Position numbers and translations under genes: made by a program. A DNA stretch of 12,657 bases. It comes from CAYSCW01 sp964449165 (GTDB lineage: Bacteria; Acidobacteriota; Aminicenantia; Aminicenantales; Aminicenantaceae). Shown here in pieces: positions 1 to 6,375 of this stretch; positions within the stretch are counted from its first letter, which is position 1, and each line of letters opens with the position of its first letter. The stretch spans positions 1-12,657 of the forward strand of contig CAYVAT010000062.1 of assembly GCA_964449165.1 (NCBI GenBank). The letters are read 5' to 3'. The notes beneath the pieces were generated by a model. It saw only the letters and a program-made list of their open reading frames with translations, was not told the DNA's origin and did not search any database.

Positions 1-1
1 A

Positions 2-1012
2 TCAGAAGGTGAATTCTCTGATCTTTCTCAGCTCTTCTCCGCCTGTCCTATTCTTGATGAAGGCTAAAAGCTGATTTTTCCCCTTCCGAAGTTTATCCAC
101 ATCCTTGTCCAAGGCAAAAGGAATCTCTATATTGTATTTCTTTATCATACTCTCCTTAAGCTCTTGCTCGCTGATTTTAATATCTAATGAATCTTCATAT
201 TCCCAGATAAGATTCCTCTCTGCATCTCTGAGCTCAAGCTTTAAATCAAGCACAGTGCTCAACATCTCCTCCTCAGCCTTGAACCAGAGATCAGCATAAG
301 GAATGTCTATGGTCACAATCCCTTCCAATCTATCCTCTTCATCCAGTGTCTTTTTCACATCCAGGTCAAAGTCAATAAACTTTTTCTCTCCTCTTATTGT
401 ATCTTGAGCGCTCGCCTGAGCCATGCTGAGTTCGTGCATATACATCAGGTTGAGTGAACGAATCGAACTCAGGTCATAAGTGACCAGACGATAGTCTCCA
501 GAGCAGGTTGAATCGATGAAGACTACAGGAAAATTCCCATAATACCAGATTTCGCGGCAACGGCCGTAAGAATCATCACCCATAGGATAAGTTATTCTAT
601 CCAAAGGGGGTCCGAAAAGGATATAGATTCTTCCCCTGTCAGTCAGCCATCCCGGTTTTCCCTCAGAAACAAAGAGATTATCGGATGCCTCCATGCGATT
701 GAAATACTCCATCTTGAACTCATTTTCCTCAGTAGAAGGATCAGGATCGCGTCTCTTCCAGAATTCTTTCTTGAAGTCTTCCTTCTCGGCATCAGGAAGT
801 TCGAGGAAGATTTTCCTCTCTTTGGAAGTGATAATGTATCTCACTCTTGATAAAAACTCTGCATTATCAGGATCCAGCTTTTGCTCCAGTTTATAGAGCC
901 GGCATGAAGAGGAGAGGAAAAGCAAAGCAAAAGAGATGATAACAAGCGGCAACAGCATTGAGGAAAGAGTTCTTACGCTCTGTTTTTTCTTTGGATTTAA
1001 GGTATCGATCAT
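2..1012 (-). CDS. GWxTD domain protein, short lipoprotein-like paralogue
   Basis: A 336-residue protein of unknown function carrying the GWxTD domain. The N-terminus is basic, followed by a hydrophobic stretch (about residues 18-34) ending in Ser-Ser-Ser-Cys with Cys37. This looks like a lipoprotein signal, although Leu sits at -4 rather than the preferred -3, so the lipid anchor is probable, not certain. The GWxTD core includes the conserved EFWKRRDP stretch (about 83-90) and GWLTDRGRIYILFGPP from residue 121. A beta-rich region follows to the C-terminus. The start ATG overlaps the upstream gene's TGA (ATGA), and AAGGAG (1018-1023) lies five bases before it, so the two genes are translationally coupled. 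The protein aligns by eye with the first half of the upstream 687-residue protein and stops where that protein's second half begins. The stop codon is at 2-4, so the gene is complete; whether the operon continues cannot be seen. Confidence 0.88.
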   Translation of the reverse strand: MIDTLNPKKKQSVRTLSSMLLPLVIISFALLFLSSSCRLYKLEQKLDPDNAEFLSRVRYIITSKERKIFLELPDAEKEDFKKEFWKRRDPDPSTEENEFKMEYFNRMEASDNLFVSEGKPGWLTDRGRIYILFGPPLDRITYPMGDDSYGRCREIWYYGNFPVVFIDSTCSGDYRLVTYDLSSIRSLNLMYMHELSMAQASAQDTIRGEKKFIDFDLDVKKTLDEEDRLEGIVTIDIPYADLWFKAEEEMLSTVLDLKLELRDAERNLIWEYEDSLDIKISEQELKESMIKKYNIEIPFALDKDVDKLRKGKNQLLAFIKNRTGGEELRKIREFTF

Positions 1013-3072
1013 TTTTTCTCCTTTAATGTATCCACACTTTTCTTAATCTGTGGTTGATCGGGACTGATCTCCAAGGATTTTTCCCAGGCTGCCAAGGCCT
1101 CCTGAGTATTGCCCAGTTGAAAATAGCACTCTCCTATAGAATTGAGAATGAAGATGTTGAGACCGTAGTGAGTGATGGCCTTGTCGAAAATCTCTATAGC
1201 CTTATCCAGCTTTCCCATGTTCTGGTAGGCTTTTCCCATGGTGAACAGTAAATCATAGGGAGGCCTTTCCATCCGATTCAAGAAGGGATAAAGAACAGTC
1301 TCAACCTCCTTGTATTCACCCAATCTCATATGGACCCTGGCCAGATTTTGAGCAAACTCTACAGAATCGGGCTTTTTATGGAAAGCTTCTAGGAGGTGAG
1401 CCTTGGCTTCCTCGATTTTGCCGCTGTTAAAGAGTTGGACTCCGATCAAGTAGGAATAGATGGGGTTTTTCGAAGGGGAAAGGAGCTGTTGGTAAATCCA
1501 AGGTCTGGCTATGGCTTCGCTGTAGGTTATGTCGAACTCATCGCTATCAGAGAGGACCTCCTGACCATCCACGAAAAGGGAAGCCTGAATCGTGTAATGT
1601 GCTGGAGGGAATTCTCCCAAGGAAAAAGTTTCCAGAATATTGGGAAGATCCGGATATTGATCGAACGTCTTGGCAAAGGTACGAAACTTCTCATCCATCT
1701 TGAAAAAGGTGAATCTCAACTGGCCTCTTTCTTTCAATTCCTCGGTCAAACCATTAACCTGAAAAGCCACCAAAAGGTTGTCTTTCCGAAGAAACACTCT
1801 GTTCGACTGCAGAAAGATCTGATCATCTCCTATCTGAAAAGGTCTCAATCTCTGTTCGCCAGCCTTCTTCTTTGAAGAGGCGTAGCCCAACATAATAGAA
1901 GTCATCTGCGGGCCTCCATCTTCCGGGGGAATGACCAGATTCCTCTCCAAGGAGGTAAACTCTCTGGAAACCTCGTTTTTCAACAGAATTGATAGTTTAT
2001 ATTCACCCGGGATCAGAGGGAACATGTCTCTGACGCTGAGAGGTTTGGTGCTTATGTTTTTCATCTGCTCCTTGTCAAATTTCAAATTGATATCCTTTTC
2101 AAATTGATAAATGGTTCTTCCTTCAGAATCAACCACAGTACCATTGAGTTTCAAACTGGTGGAGAAGGTATTCTCGTATTGATTGACAGAGAGCCTTTCA
2201 GGCTCGATGGCATAATGAACAAAGTAAAGTCCTGAAGAATCCTTCACTACTTTGACTAAAGCGTCACTGTCCATGTAATTGGCACTGTATTCCACTTCTA
2301 CGATATCTTTATACTGGAGAAATTTCTGGGCATATCTTTCCTCCACTGCTCGCTCAGGTGTGGACTCCACCCTCTGTATCAACAAATCTGAGGAGAGGGA
2401 AGGCCGCCCATAAACAGAGGTTCCCTCCCCAGGAATGAGGCTGAGGGAGACCAGAGCCAGATTCGGCTCAAGCTCATTAAGCTGCTGATAAGCCTGCATA
2501 TAATCCATCGGATCTCCCCAATATGAGGTCAACAGGGCCTGGGGACCGTCTTTGAGAGGGCTGTAAAGTTTGTATTCACCGGTTCCCCCTTCCTGAAAGA
2601 AAACCAGGTTAAAGCCCGGAGGCAGACCCAGATTTGTCTTTCCTTGATAGAACCAGACTTCCGAGGGATAGACTTGGCTTTTGCCTTCAAACCTCTCGAT
2701 GTCATTCGGCTCACCCAGGATAATGTACATCCGCCCTCTGTCTGTACGCCATCCTGCTTTGGGTATTCCTCTTCCGAAAAAATGGTTGACATAGCTGATG
2801 CGGCGGAAGTGCTCAGTCTTGAACTCGTTATCAGGAGTACCAGGAGTTGGATCTCTGTGTTTCCAGAAAGCCTCGATGAAAAGGTCTCTCTCGCGGTCAG
2901 TGTTGAGCTTGAGAAAGACCTCTTTCTCTAAGGGAAGAATGATATAAACCACCTCTTCATCCAACCATTTCTTGTAGCGCTCGGGGAGATCGTTCTTGTC
3001 GGCCTTCAGTTCAGCCTGAACAAAAAAGAAAAATGTAGCAGCGGTCAAGAATAATAAGAAGAATTTTTTCAT
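1009..3072 (-). CDS. GWxTD domain protein with C-terminal TPR repeats
   Basis: A 687-residue exported protein of unknown biochemical function. A signal peptide (MKK, then a Phe/Leu-rich core, likely cut after Ala20 or Ala24) sends it across the inner membrane. The GWxTD domain spans roughly residues 30-175, with AFWKHRDPTPGTPDNEFK and GWRTDRGRMYIILGEPND (GWRTD at 107-111). The middle, about 180-530, looks beta-rich and non-enzymatic. From about 538 to the end there are roughly four tetratricopeptide repeats (for example LFNSGKIEEAKAHLLEAF and AYQNMGKLDKAIEIFDKAI), which usually form protein-protein docking surfaces. The start is supported by AAGGAG at 3082-3087, nine bases upstream. It is the first gene of a two-gene operon whose second gene is a shorter paralogue. 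The architecture suggests a periplasmic or envelope scaffold; this is inference. The domain family is known mainly from Acidobacteriota, Bacteroidota-related groups and candidate phyla. Confidence 0.9.
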   Translation of the reverse strand: MKKFFLLFLTAATFFFFVQAELKADKNDLPERYKKWLDEEVVYIILPLEKEVFLKLNTDRERDLFIEAFWKHRDPTPGTPDNEFKTEHFRRISYVNHFFGRGIPKAGWRTDRGRMYIILGEPNDIERFEGKSQVYPSEVWFYQGKTNLGLPPGFNLVFFQEGGTGEYKLYSPLKDGPQALLTSYWGDPMDYMQAYQQLNELEPNLALVSLSLIPGEGTSVYGRPSLSSDLLIQRVESTPERAVEERYAQKFLQYKDIVEVEYSANYMDSDALVKVVKDSSGLYFVHYAIEPERLSVNQYENTFSTSLKLNGTVVDSEGRTIYQFEKDINLKFDKEQMKNISTKPLSVRDMFPLIPGEYKLSILLKNEVSREFTSLERNLVIPPEDGGPQMTSIMLGYASSKKKAGEQRLRPFQIGDDQIFLQSNRVFLRKDNLLVAFQVNGLTEELKERGQLRFTFFKMDEKFRTFAKTFDQYPDLPNILETFSLGEFPPAHYTIQASLFVDGQEVLSDSDEFDITYSEAIARPWIYQQLLSPSKNPIYSYLIGVQLFNSGKIEEAKAHLLEAFHKKPDSVEFAQNLARVHMRLGEYKEVETVLYPFLNRMERPPYDLLFTMGKAYQNMGKLDKAIEIFDKAITHYGLNIFILNSIGECYFQLGNTQEALAAWEKSLEISPDQPQIKKSVDTLKEKK

Positions 3073-3160
3073 CTCTTAAAACTCCTTTTCCTCGCTCATA
3101 TTATGATCTCTACGCAGAGCAGTAAAGCGAAGTGTGGATAAGCTCAAGGTACATGTTTTC

Positions 3161-3166
3161 ATTATA
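3161..3166 (-). promoter_or_regulatory. Extended -10 promoter element upstream of GWxTD operon
   Basis: On the minus strand TATAAT (3166 to 3161) is preceded by TG plus one base, which gives an extended -10 element. No good -35 hexamer lies 16-19 bases upstream, as expected if the TGN extension compensates. Transcription would begin near 3154, giving a leader of about 80 bases to the 687-residue GWxTD gene. It sits just downstream of a sigma-54-like element, so the operon may have two overlapping promoters. Confidence 0.5.
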
Positions 3167-3178
3167 CCAGAATATTGG

Positions 3179-3194
3179 CGCAATATTTATGCCA
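3179..3194 (-). promoter_or_regulatory. Candidate sigma-54 (-24/-12) promoter of GWxTD operon
   Basis: The minus strand reads TGGCATAAATATTGCG. Against the sigma-54 consensus TGGCAYRNNNNTTGCW every fixed position matches except the last, and the GG and GC doublets are exactly ten bases apart, the canonical spacing. The predicted start is near 3168, about 95 bases before the GWxTD gene. Sigma-54 promoters need an AAA+ activator bound upstream; no such gene or recognisable activator site is in the window. A chance match is possible, but it lies in the right place and orientation. Confidence 0.5.
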
Positions 3195-3324
3195 AAATTC
3201 CCTCCCTCCTTATTTCCGCGACAGTTTCAAAAGCTTTCAGATAAGCTGAGGCAGAAGCCATCCGGAGGCGAGCGGGCATCTAACCTGATGCTTTTCTCTA
3301 TCTTAGATGATGAATTTTCCTCTA

Positions 3325-4677
3325 TTATTCTTTAATAGGAGAATTGAGCATACCTTTGATCTCCATGAAATCCTGGGGAGAAAAATTTCCCCAGATATAA
3401 GGAAAGGTCAATTTATTATGGAGAAGAGGGTCAGCATTTTTCTCTATACAGCCTTTTTCTATCATCTTCTCCCACTCGCCTGTTCCTGGGACCGGCGAGA
3501 AATAAGCCAGCCTTGGCTTTGCTCCCAAACTTTGTACACGAAGAATGCTTTCTTTCACTCCTGCGGGATCTTGCTCTGGAAGTCCAACCATGAGATAAAC
3601 ATTAACCTGATGACGGGTGTAGCCTGTCTGTTCAAGGAAAGCCAAAGCTTTCTCTAAATCTCCTTCTGAAACTTTTGACGCGGTTTTATGAAGGATTATA
3701 TCCTCGAAAGATTCCTGACTGAGGAAGAGCGACTGGAAATTGGTTCTCTTGAAAAGAGTAGCCAATTCAATGTCGATTTCTTTGATGTGCAATCCATTGG
3801 GAGTATAGAAAGCCAGAGGAAGGTTCTTCTCTATCAAATTCTCTAAGATGGGTATGATATGGCGTTCTTTTCCAAGGAGAAGAGAATCATCATAAAAAGC
3901 AAAGTTTCGGGTATGGAAGCGATGATGATGACTCTCTATTTCCTGGACAACAGAATCCGGGCACCTTTGCTCAAATGTCGGAAAAAGCAAAGAAGAGGCA
4001 CAGAAAGAACAGGTATAGGGACAGCCTCTGGAAGTCAAAAGGGGAAGCGTATCCTTATTCCTCAAGAGTTCAAAAGCAGGTTGGGGAATATCATCGAGTC
4101 TTTCAAACCGCTGAGGAATGCAAGAGCCGCCCCCAAGGATATCCCTTATGAGACGAAGGACAATTCTCTCCCCAGGTCCTTGTGCAATAACATCAGCTCC
4201 AGAAAACCGACGGGCATGATCCCCGGCCAGAGTGGCATAGACTCCCCCCAGAATCACAGGAACATTTCCGAATTTCTTCCTGATCAATTCGATGGCAAGT
4301 TGTACGCCGGGATACCAGTAAGTCATGGTGCACCCCAGAAGGACAAGATCTGGTACAGGCGCTCTTTCCAGCTCCTCTCGGAAAATAGGGACAGGAATGC
4401 CATAGCGGGAATATTTTCTGGGAACGTCCCTCAAGATGGATGGCTTAGGCACCTCTTCTTTGAAAAAAGCCCCTCGCCCGTCAGGCTTGGCTTTTGGTCT
4501 CAGGGGAAGCAAAGGATGACACCGATCCAGACAGTCGATAAAGCTCAACCGGAAGCATTTGCATTCTTCAAGAACAGCGGCGATGTAGAGGAGACCTAAA
4601 GGCTTCAACCAAAAATCATAGGCTGTAAAATCGTAAATCCAGGGATTGACGATGAGGATGTCCTTTCCAGAAGACAT
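3325..4677 (-). CDS. B12-binding-domain-type radical SAM protein
   Basis: A 450-residue cytoplasmic radical SAM enzyme of unknown substrate. Residues 1 to about 180 form a Rossmann-like B12-binding-type region: ILIVNPWIYDF near the start, LKPLGLLYIAA at 25-34, MTYWYPGVQLAI around 118-129 and the GGVYATLAGDHA segment from 144. The radical SAM barrel follows, with the 4Fe-4S cluster cysteines in CPYTCSFC (Cys219, Cys223, Cys226), an FYDDS strand, a MVGLPEQD segment and a C-terminal YFSPVPGTGEW stretch. No DxHxxG cobalamin-ligand motif is visible, so base-off B12 binding by a protein histidine is not supported. Four cysteines near the N-terminus (39, 41, 49, 53) are of unclear meaning. The ATG at 4677-4675 has only a weak Shine-Dalgarno, but an in-frame TAA lies four codons upstream and the protein begins as relatives do. 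It lies 88 bases downstream of tRNA-Leu on the same strand and may share its transcript. Confidence 0.88.
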   Translation of the reverse strand: MSSGKDILIVNPWIYDFTAYDFWLKPLGLLYIAAVLEECKCFRLSFIDCLDRCHPLLPLRPKAKPDGRGAFFKEEVPKPSILRDVPRKYSRYGIPVPIFREELERAPVPDLVLLGCTMTYWYPGVQLAIELIRKKFGNVPVILGGVYATLAGDHARRFSGADVIAQGPGERIVLRLIRDILGGGSCIPQRFERLDDIPQPAFELLRNKDTLPLLTSRGCPYTCSFCASSLLFPTFEQRCPDSVVQEIESHHHRFHTRNFAFYDDSLLLGKERHIIPILENLIEKNLPLAFYTPNGLHIKEIDIELATLFKRTNFQSLFLSQESFEDIILHKTASKVSEGDLEKALAFLEQTGYTRHQVNVYLMVGLPEQDPAGVKESILRVQSLGAKPRLAYFSPVPGTGEWEKMIEKGCIEKNADPLLHNKLTFPYIWGNFSPQDFMEIKGMLNSPIKE

Positions 4678-4765
4678 ATGACCAATTTAGGAACATCCCC
4701 CAAAGCATCATCCTTGTTCTATGGATCTAATTTGTGTAGAGAAGCTACTTTGGGAAACGATCCTG

Positions 4766-4855
4766 TGGTGCGGAAGGTGGGACTCGAACCCACACGGCCA
4801 TGATTAGGCCATAAACTCCTGAGGCTTACGCGTCTACCAATTCCGCCACTTCCGC
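4766..4855 (-). tRNA. tRNA-Leu (anticodon CAG)
   Basis: The minus strand folds as a class II tRNA. The acceptor stem GCGGAAG/CTTCCGC is seven perfect pairs (4849-4855 with 4770-4776). The D arm is of the usual leucine type with AATTGGTAGA. The anticodon stem TAAGC/GTTTA has one G-U pair and encloses the loop CTCAGGA, so the anticodon is CAG at 4821-4819 and reads CUG. The long variable arm closes with GGCC/GGCC, and the T arm GTGGG/CCCAC encloses TTCGAGT. The discriminator is A (4769) and CCA is encoded (4768-4766). A long variable arm plus the A discriminator fits leucine identity. No CAG-decoding oddity is seen. Confidence 0.97.
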
Positions 4856-4890
4856 ACTCAACGTTAATTCCTTTATCAGCGGGATCATTT

Positions 4891-4919
4891 ATTATAATTC
4901 TAACAGGAAGAAGAGTAAA
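4891..4919 (-). promoter_or_regulatory. Sigma-70-type promoter of tRNA-Leu
   Basis: On the minus strand TTTACT (4919 to 4914, four of six matches to TTGACA) is followed after exactly 17 bases by a perfect TATAAT (4896 to 4891). Transcription would start near 4884, leaving a leader of about 29 bases before the mature tRNA end at 4855. It probably also carries transcription into the radical SAM gene, since no convincing terminator separates them. Confidence 0.65.
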
Positions 4920-5027
4920 CCCCGTTGTAAAGGATGGGGCTTTTACCCCGCCCTTTCTAATAGGAATTAAACCTTGATATATTTCCTCCCCGCCATAAAT
5001 GGCGGGGCTTTCTAACGGGGTAAAGCC
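4920..5027. repeat. REP/MITE-like palindromic element
   Basis: At the centre is a perfect 20-base palindrome, CCCCGCCATAAATGGCGGGG (4988-5007). Around it lie an inverted pair GGCTTTTACCCCG (4938-4950) with CGGGGTAAAGCC (5016-5027), differing by one extra T, and a second pair CCCCGTT (4920-4926) with AACGGGG (5014-5020) that competes for the same right-hand bases. An exact direct repeat CTTTCTAA occurs at 4953-4960 and 5008-5015. Such GC-rich palindromes in AT-rich spacers are typical of REP/BIME-type elements or small non-autonomous mobile units. No second copy exists in the window, so dispersal cannot be shown. The central hairpin is followed on the plus strand by only a short T run, so it is a poor terminator. 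Confidence 0.5.
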
Positions 5028-5061
5028 TCAGAAAAGGTAAGCATTTCTATTTCCAATGTGC

Positions 5062-5090
5062 TTGACAAATGCTGCTTCTGTTCTTATCTT
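5062..5090 (+). promoter_or_regulatory. Sigma-70-type promoter of the baeRF gene
   Basis: A perfect -35 TTGACA (5062-5067) is followed after exactly 17 bases by TATCTT (5085-5090), four of six matches to TATAAT. Transcription would start near 5096-5098, giving an AT-rich leader of about 85 bases before the ATG at 5183. Confidence 0.6.
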
Positions 5091-5182
5091 ATTTTAATCC
5101 AAGGTGAAATTGATCGCCTGCCATACATGTCATCAAAAAATTCTTGTGCCATCATTTTTCATTTTTTTAAAAAGGAGGCTAG

Positions 5183-6328
5183 ATGAAACTTCATACTAGG
5201 GAGCAGATCGAAACTCTCGCCAGGTTTCGAAGCGAAATTTACCTCACTACATCTTTTTATCTTGAAACTGACAAAAGCCGCTTGAGGAAAAAGGAGGTCT
5301 CTCTCTCCTTCAAAAACCTGATCAAAAACGGCAAGTCTCAATTGGAGGAGATGGATCTGGACAAAAAGAAAAAAGGTTCTCTTTCCGAAGACCTTGAACA
5401 CATCCAAAAATTTTGCTCCCAGAATCTTTCTTCCTACAATTTTCCTGGTTTAGCCATATTCTCCTGCAGCGGCCAAAATTTCTGGCAGGTTTTTGAGCTT
5501 CCACATCCACCCCGAAACAGGATAATCTTCGACAAAGATCCTTATGTTCGCTTTCTCTCTTCTATCCTGAACGAATATCACCGTATCTTCGTCTTGACAT
5601 TCGATCGAAAGGAAGCCAAATGGTACGACATCAGCCTGGGCCAAATCTCGCAGATCGATAGCATCATCGGAGATGTTCCCAGCAAAGTCAGAGAAGGAGG
5701 TTGGGAAGGTTATGAATCAAAGCGCATCGAAAGACACATCGCCACCCTCCTCCGTGAGCACTTCAAAAAAGTGGCCCAGAAAACATTCGTTCTGTTTAAG
5801 AATAATCATTTCGATTGGCTCTTTCTCGGGTGCAAGGAGGAATACTGCTCAGAGTTTGAACCGTTGCTCCATCCTTATCTCAAGGAAAGGCTGCAGGGTT
5901 ACATCAAAGCCAGCCCCAGCGACTCTCAAGACAAAATTCTTAAGGAATCCGAGGAATTGGAAAATTCACTCAAGGAACAGGAGGACAGCGAAATAATCAA
6001 GCGGTTTGTTTCTGAATTGGAAAAGGGAGGACGAGCCACTGCTGGTCTGAAAAAGACCCTGAGAAAGATAAACCGGAGCGAAGTTCAAACCCTCCTTATC
6101 ACCCGCAACTTTTCCCTCCCCGGAAGGATCTGCCCCCGCTGCCATTTCCTGTATGTGGATGATCTGCGCTGTCCATCCTGCCAGAAGAAAACAGACATGG
6201 TGGTAGATATCATCGATGAGGCGGTTGAGGCCACCCTGGATAAAAACGGGTCAGTCAAACACATTAATGCCCCTTCTTCTCTCAACAAGTATGGAAAGAT
6301 AGGAGCTTTCCTTCGGTATAAAGCATAG
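5183..6328 (+). CDS. Bacterial archaeo-eukaryotic release factor-like protein (baeRF)
   Basis: A 381-residue cytoplasmic protein with the eRF1/Pelota-type three-domain layout. Residues 1 to about 130 are the least conserved. The middle domain (about 131-240) has VLTFDRKEAKWYDISLG and then PSKVREGGWEGYESKRIERH, matching the eRF1 region that carries the catalytic GGQ; here it reads GGW (172-174). The C-terminal L7Ae-like domain (about 265-381) has GLKKTLRKINRSEVQTLLI, a zinc ribbon with CPRC (317-320) and CPSC (330-333), and ends in KYGKIGAFLRY, as aRF1/eRF1-type proteins do. Members of this fold group act in termination, ribosome rescue or quality control. With Gln replaced, ordinary peptide release is doubtful, but a ribosome- or tRNA-directed role remains plausible. 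The start is fixed by AGGAGG (5173-5178), four bases upstream. The gene stands alone on the plus strand with its own promoter and terminator. The exact baeRF subfamily is not assigned. Confidence 0.82.
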   Translation: MKLHTREQIETLARFRSEIYLTTSFYLETDKSRLRKKEVSLSFKNLIKNGKSQLEEMDLDKKKKGSLSEDLEHIQKFCSQNLSSYNFPGLAIFSCSGQNFWQVFELPHPPRNRIIFDKDPYVRFLSSILNEYHRIFVLTFDRKEAKWYDISLGQISQIDSIIGDVPSKVREGGWEGYESKRIERHIATLLREHFKKVAQKTFVLFKNNHFDWLFLGCKEEYCSEFEPLLHPYLKERLQGYIKASPSDSQDKILKESEELENSLKEQEDSEIIKRFVSELEKGGRATAGLKKTLRKINRSEVQTLLITRNFSLPGRICPRCHFLYVDDLRCPSCQKKTDMVVDIIDEAVEATLDKNGSVKHINAPSSLNKYGKIGAFLRYKA

Positions 6329-6346
6329 AAAGGGATAAGCAATAAA

Positions 6347-6367
6347 GGCCCGTTCGGCGAACGGGCC
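6347..6367. terminator. Bidirectional intrinsic terminator
   Basis: A perfect nine-pair stem GGCCCGTTC/GAACGGGCC (6347-6355 with 6359-6367) closes a three-base loop. It lies 18 bases past the baeRF stop and eight bases past the stop of the convergent RND permease gene. On the minus strand it is followed by TTTATTGCTT, a fair U-rich tail; the plus-strand tail is weaker (CTCAATTCTTATTT). It probably insulates the two convergent units. Confidence 0.8.
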
Positions 6368-6375
6368 CTCAATTC

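Larger units (their letters stand above)
4856..5182. other. Divergent intergenic region
   Basis: This 327-base gap between tRNA-Leu (minus) and the baeRF gene (plus) holds, in order, the tRNA leader and promoter (to 4919), a palindromic REP-like element (4920-5027), a plus-strand promoter (5062-5090) and an AT-rich leader of about 85 bases ending in a strong ribosome binding site. No substantial gene is present. A 19-codon frame starting at 5127 overlaps the baeRF start; see the findings. Confidence 0.7.

Noticed and set aside
1396..1875. A 159-codon plus-strand open frame opposite the long GWxTD gene.
   Set aside because: It is antisense to a well-supported coding region with signal peptide and TPRs; no independent support.
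3232..3247. Small hairpin AGCTT/AAGCT downstream of the radical SAM gene, as a terminator.
   Set aside because: Only five pairs with a TTTG tail; too weak to call.
3187..3279. A 30-codon minus-strand frame (MPARLRMASASAYLKAF...) between the radical SAM and GWxTD genes.
   Set aside because: It has no Shine-Dalgarno, no recognisable family, and its end overlaps the sigma-54-like promoter; it is most likely chance.
3276..3299. Hairpin GCATC/GATGC followed by TTTTCTCT on the plus strand.
   Set aside because: Terminator-like on the plus strand only, but no plus-strand gene runs into it and the stem is five pairs.
3859..4599. A 246-codon plus-strand open frame opposite the radical SAM gene.
   Set aside because: It lies wholly antisense to a gene with clear family motifs, is rich in basic residues and Ser/Pro without domain character, and is a shadow frame.
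4699..4754. Inverted repeat CCCAAAG/CTTTGGG between tRNA-Leu and the radical SAM gene.
   Set aside because: Seven-base arms with a 42-base loop and no U tract; not a convincing terminator or operator.
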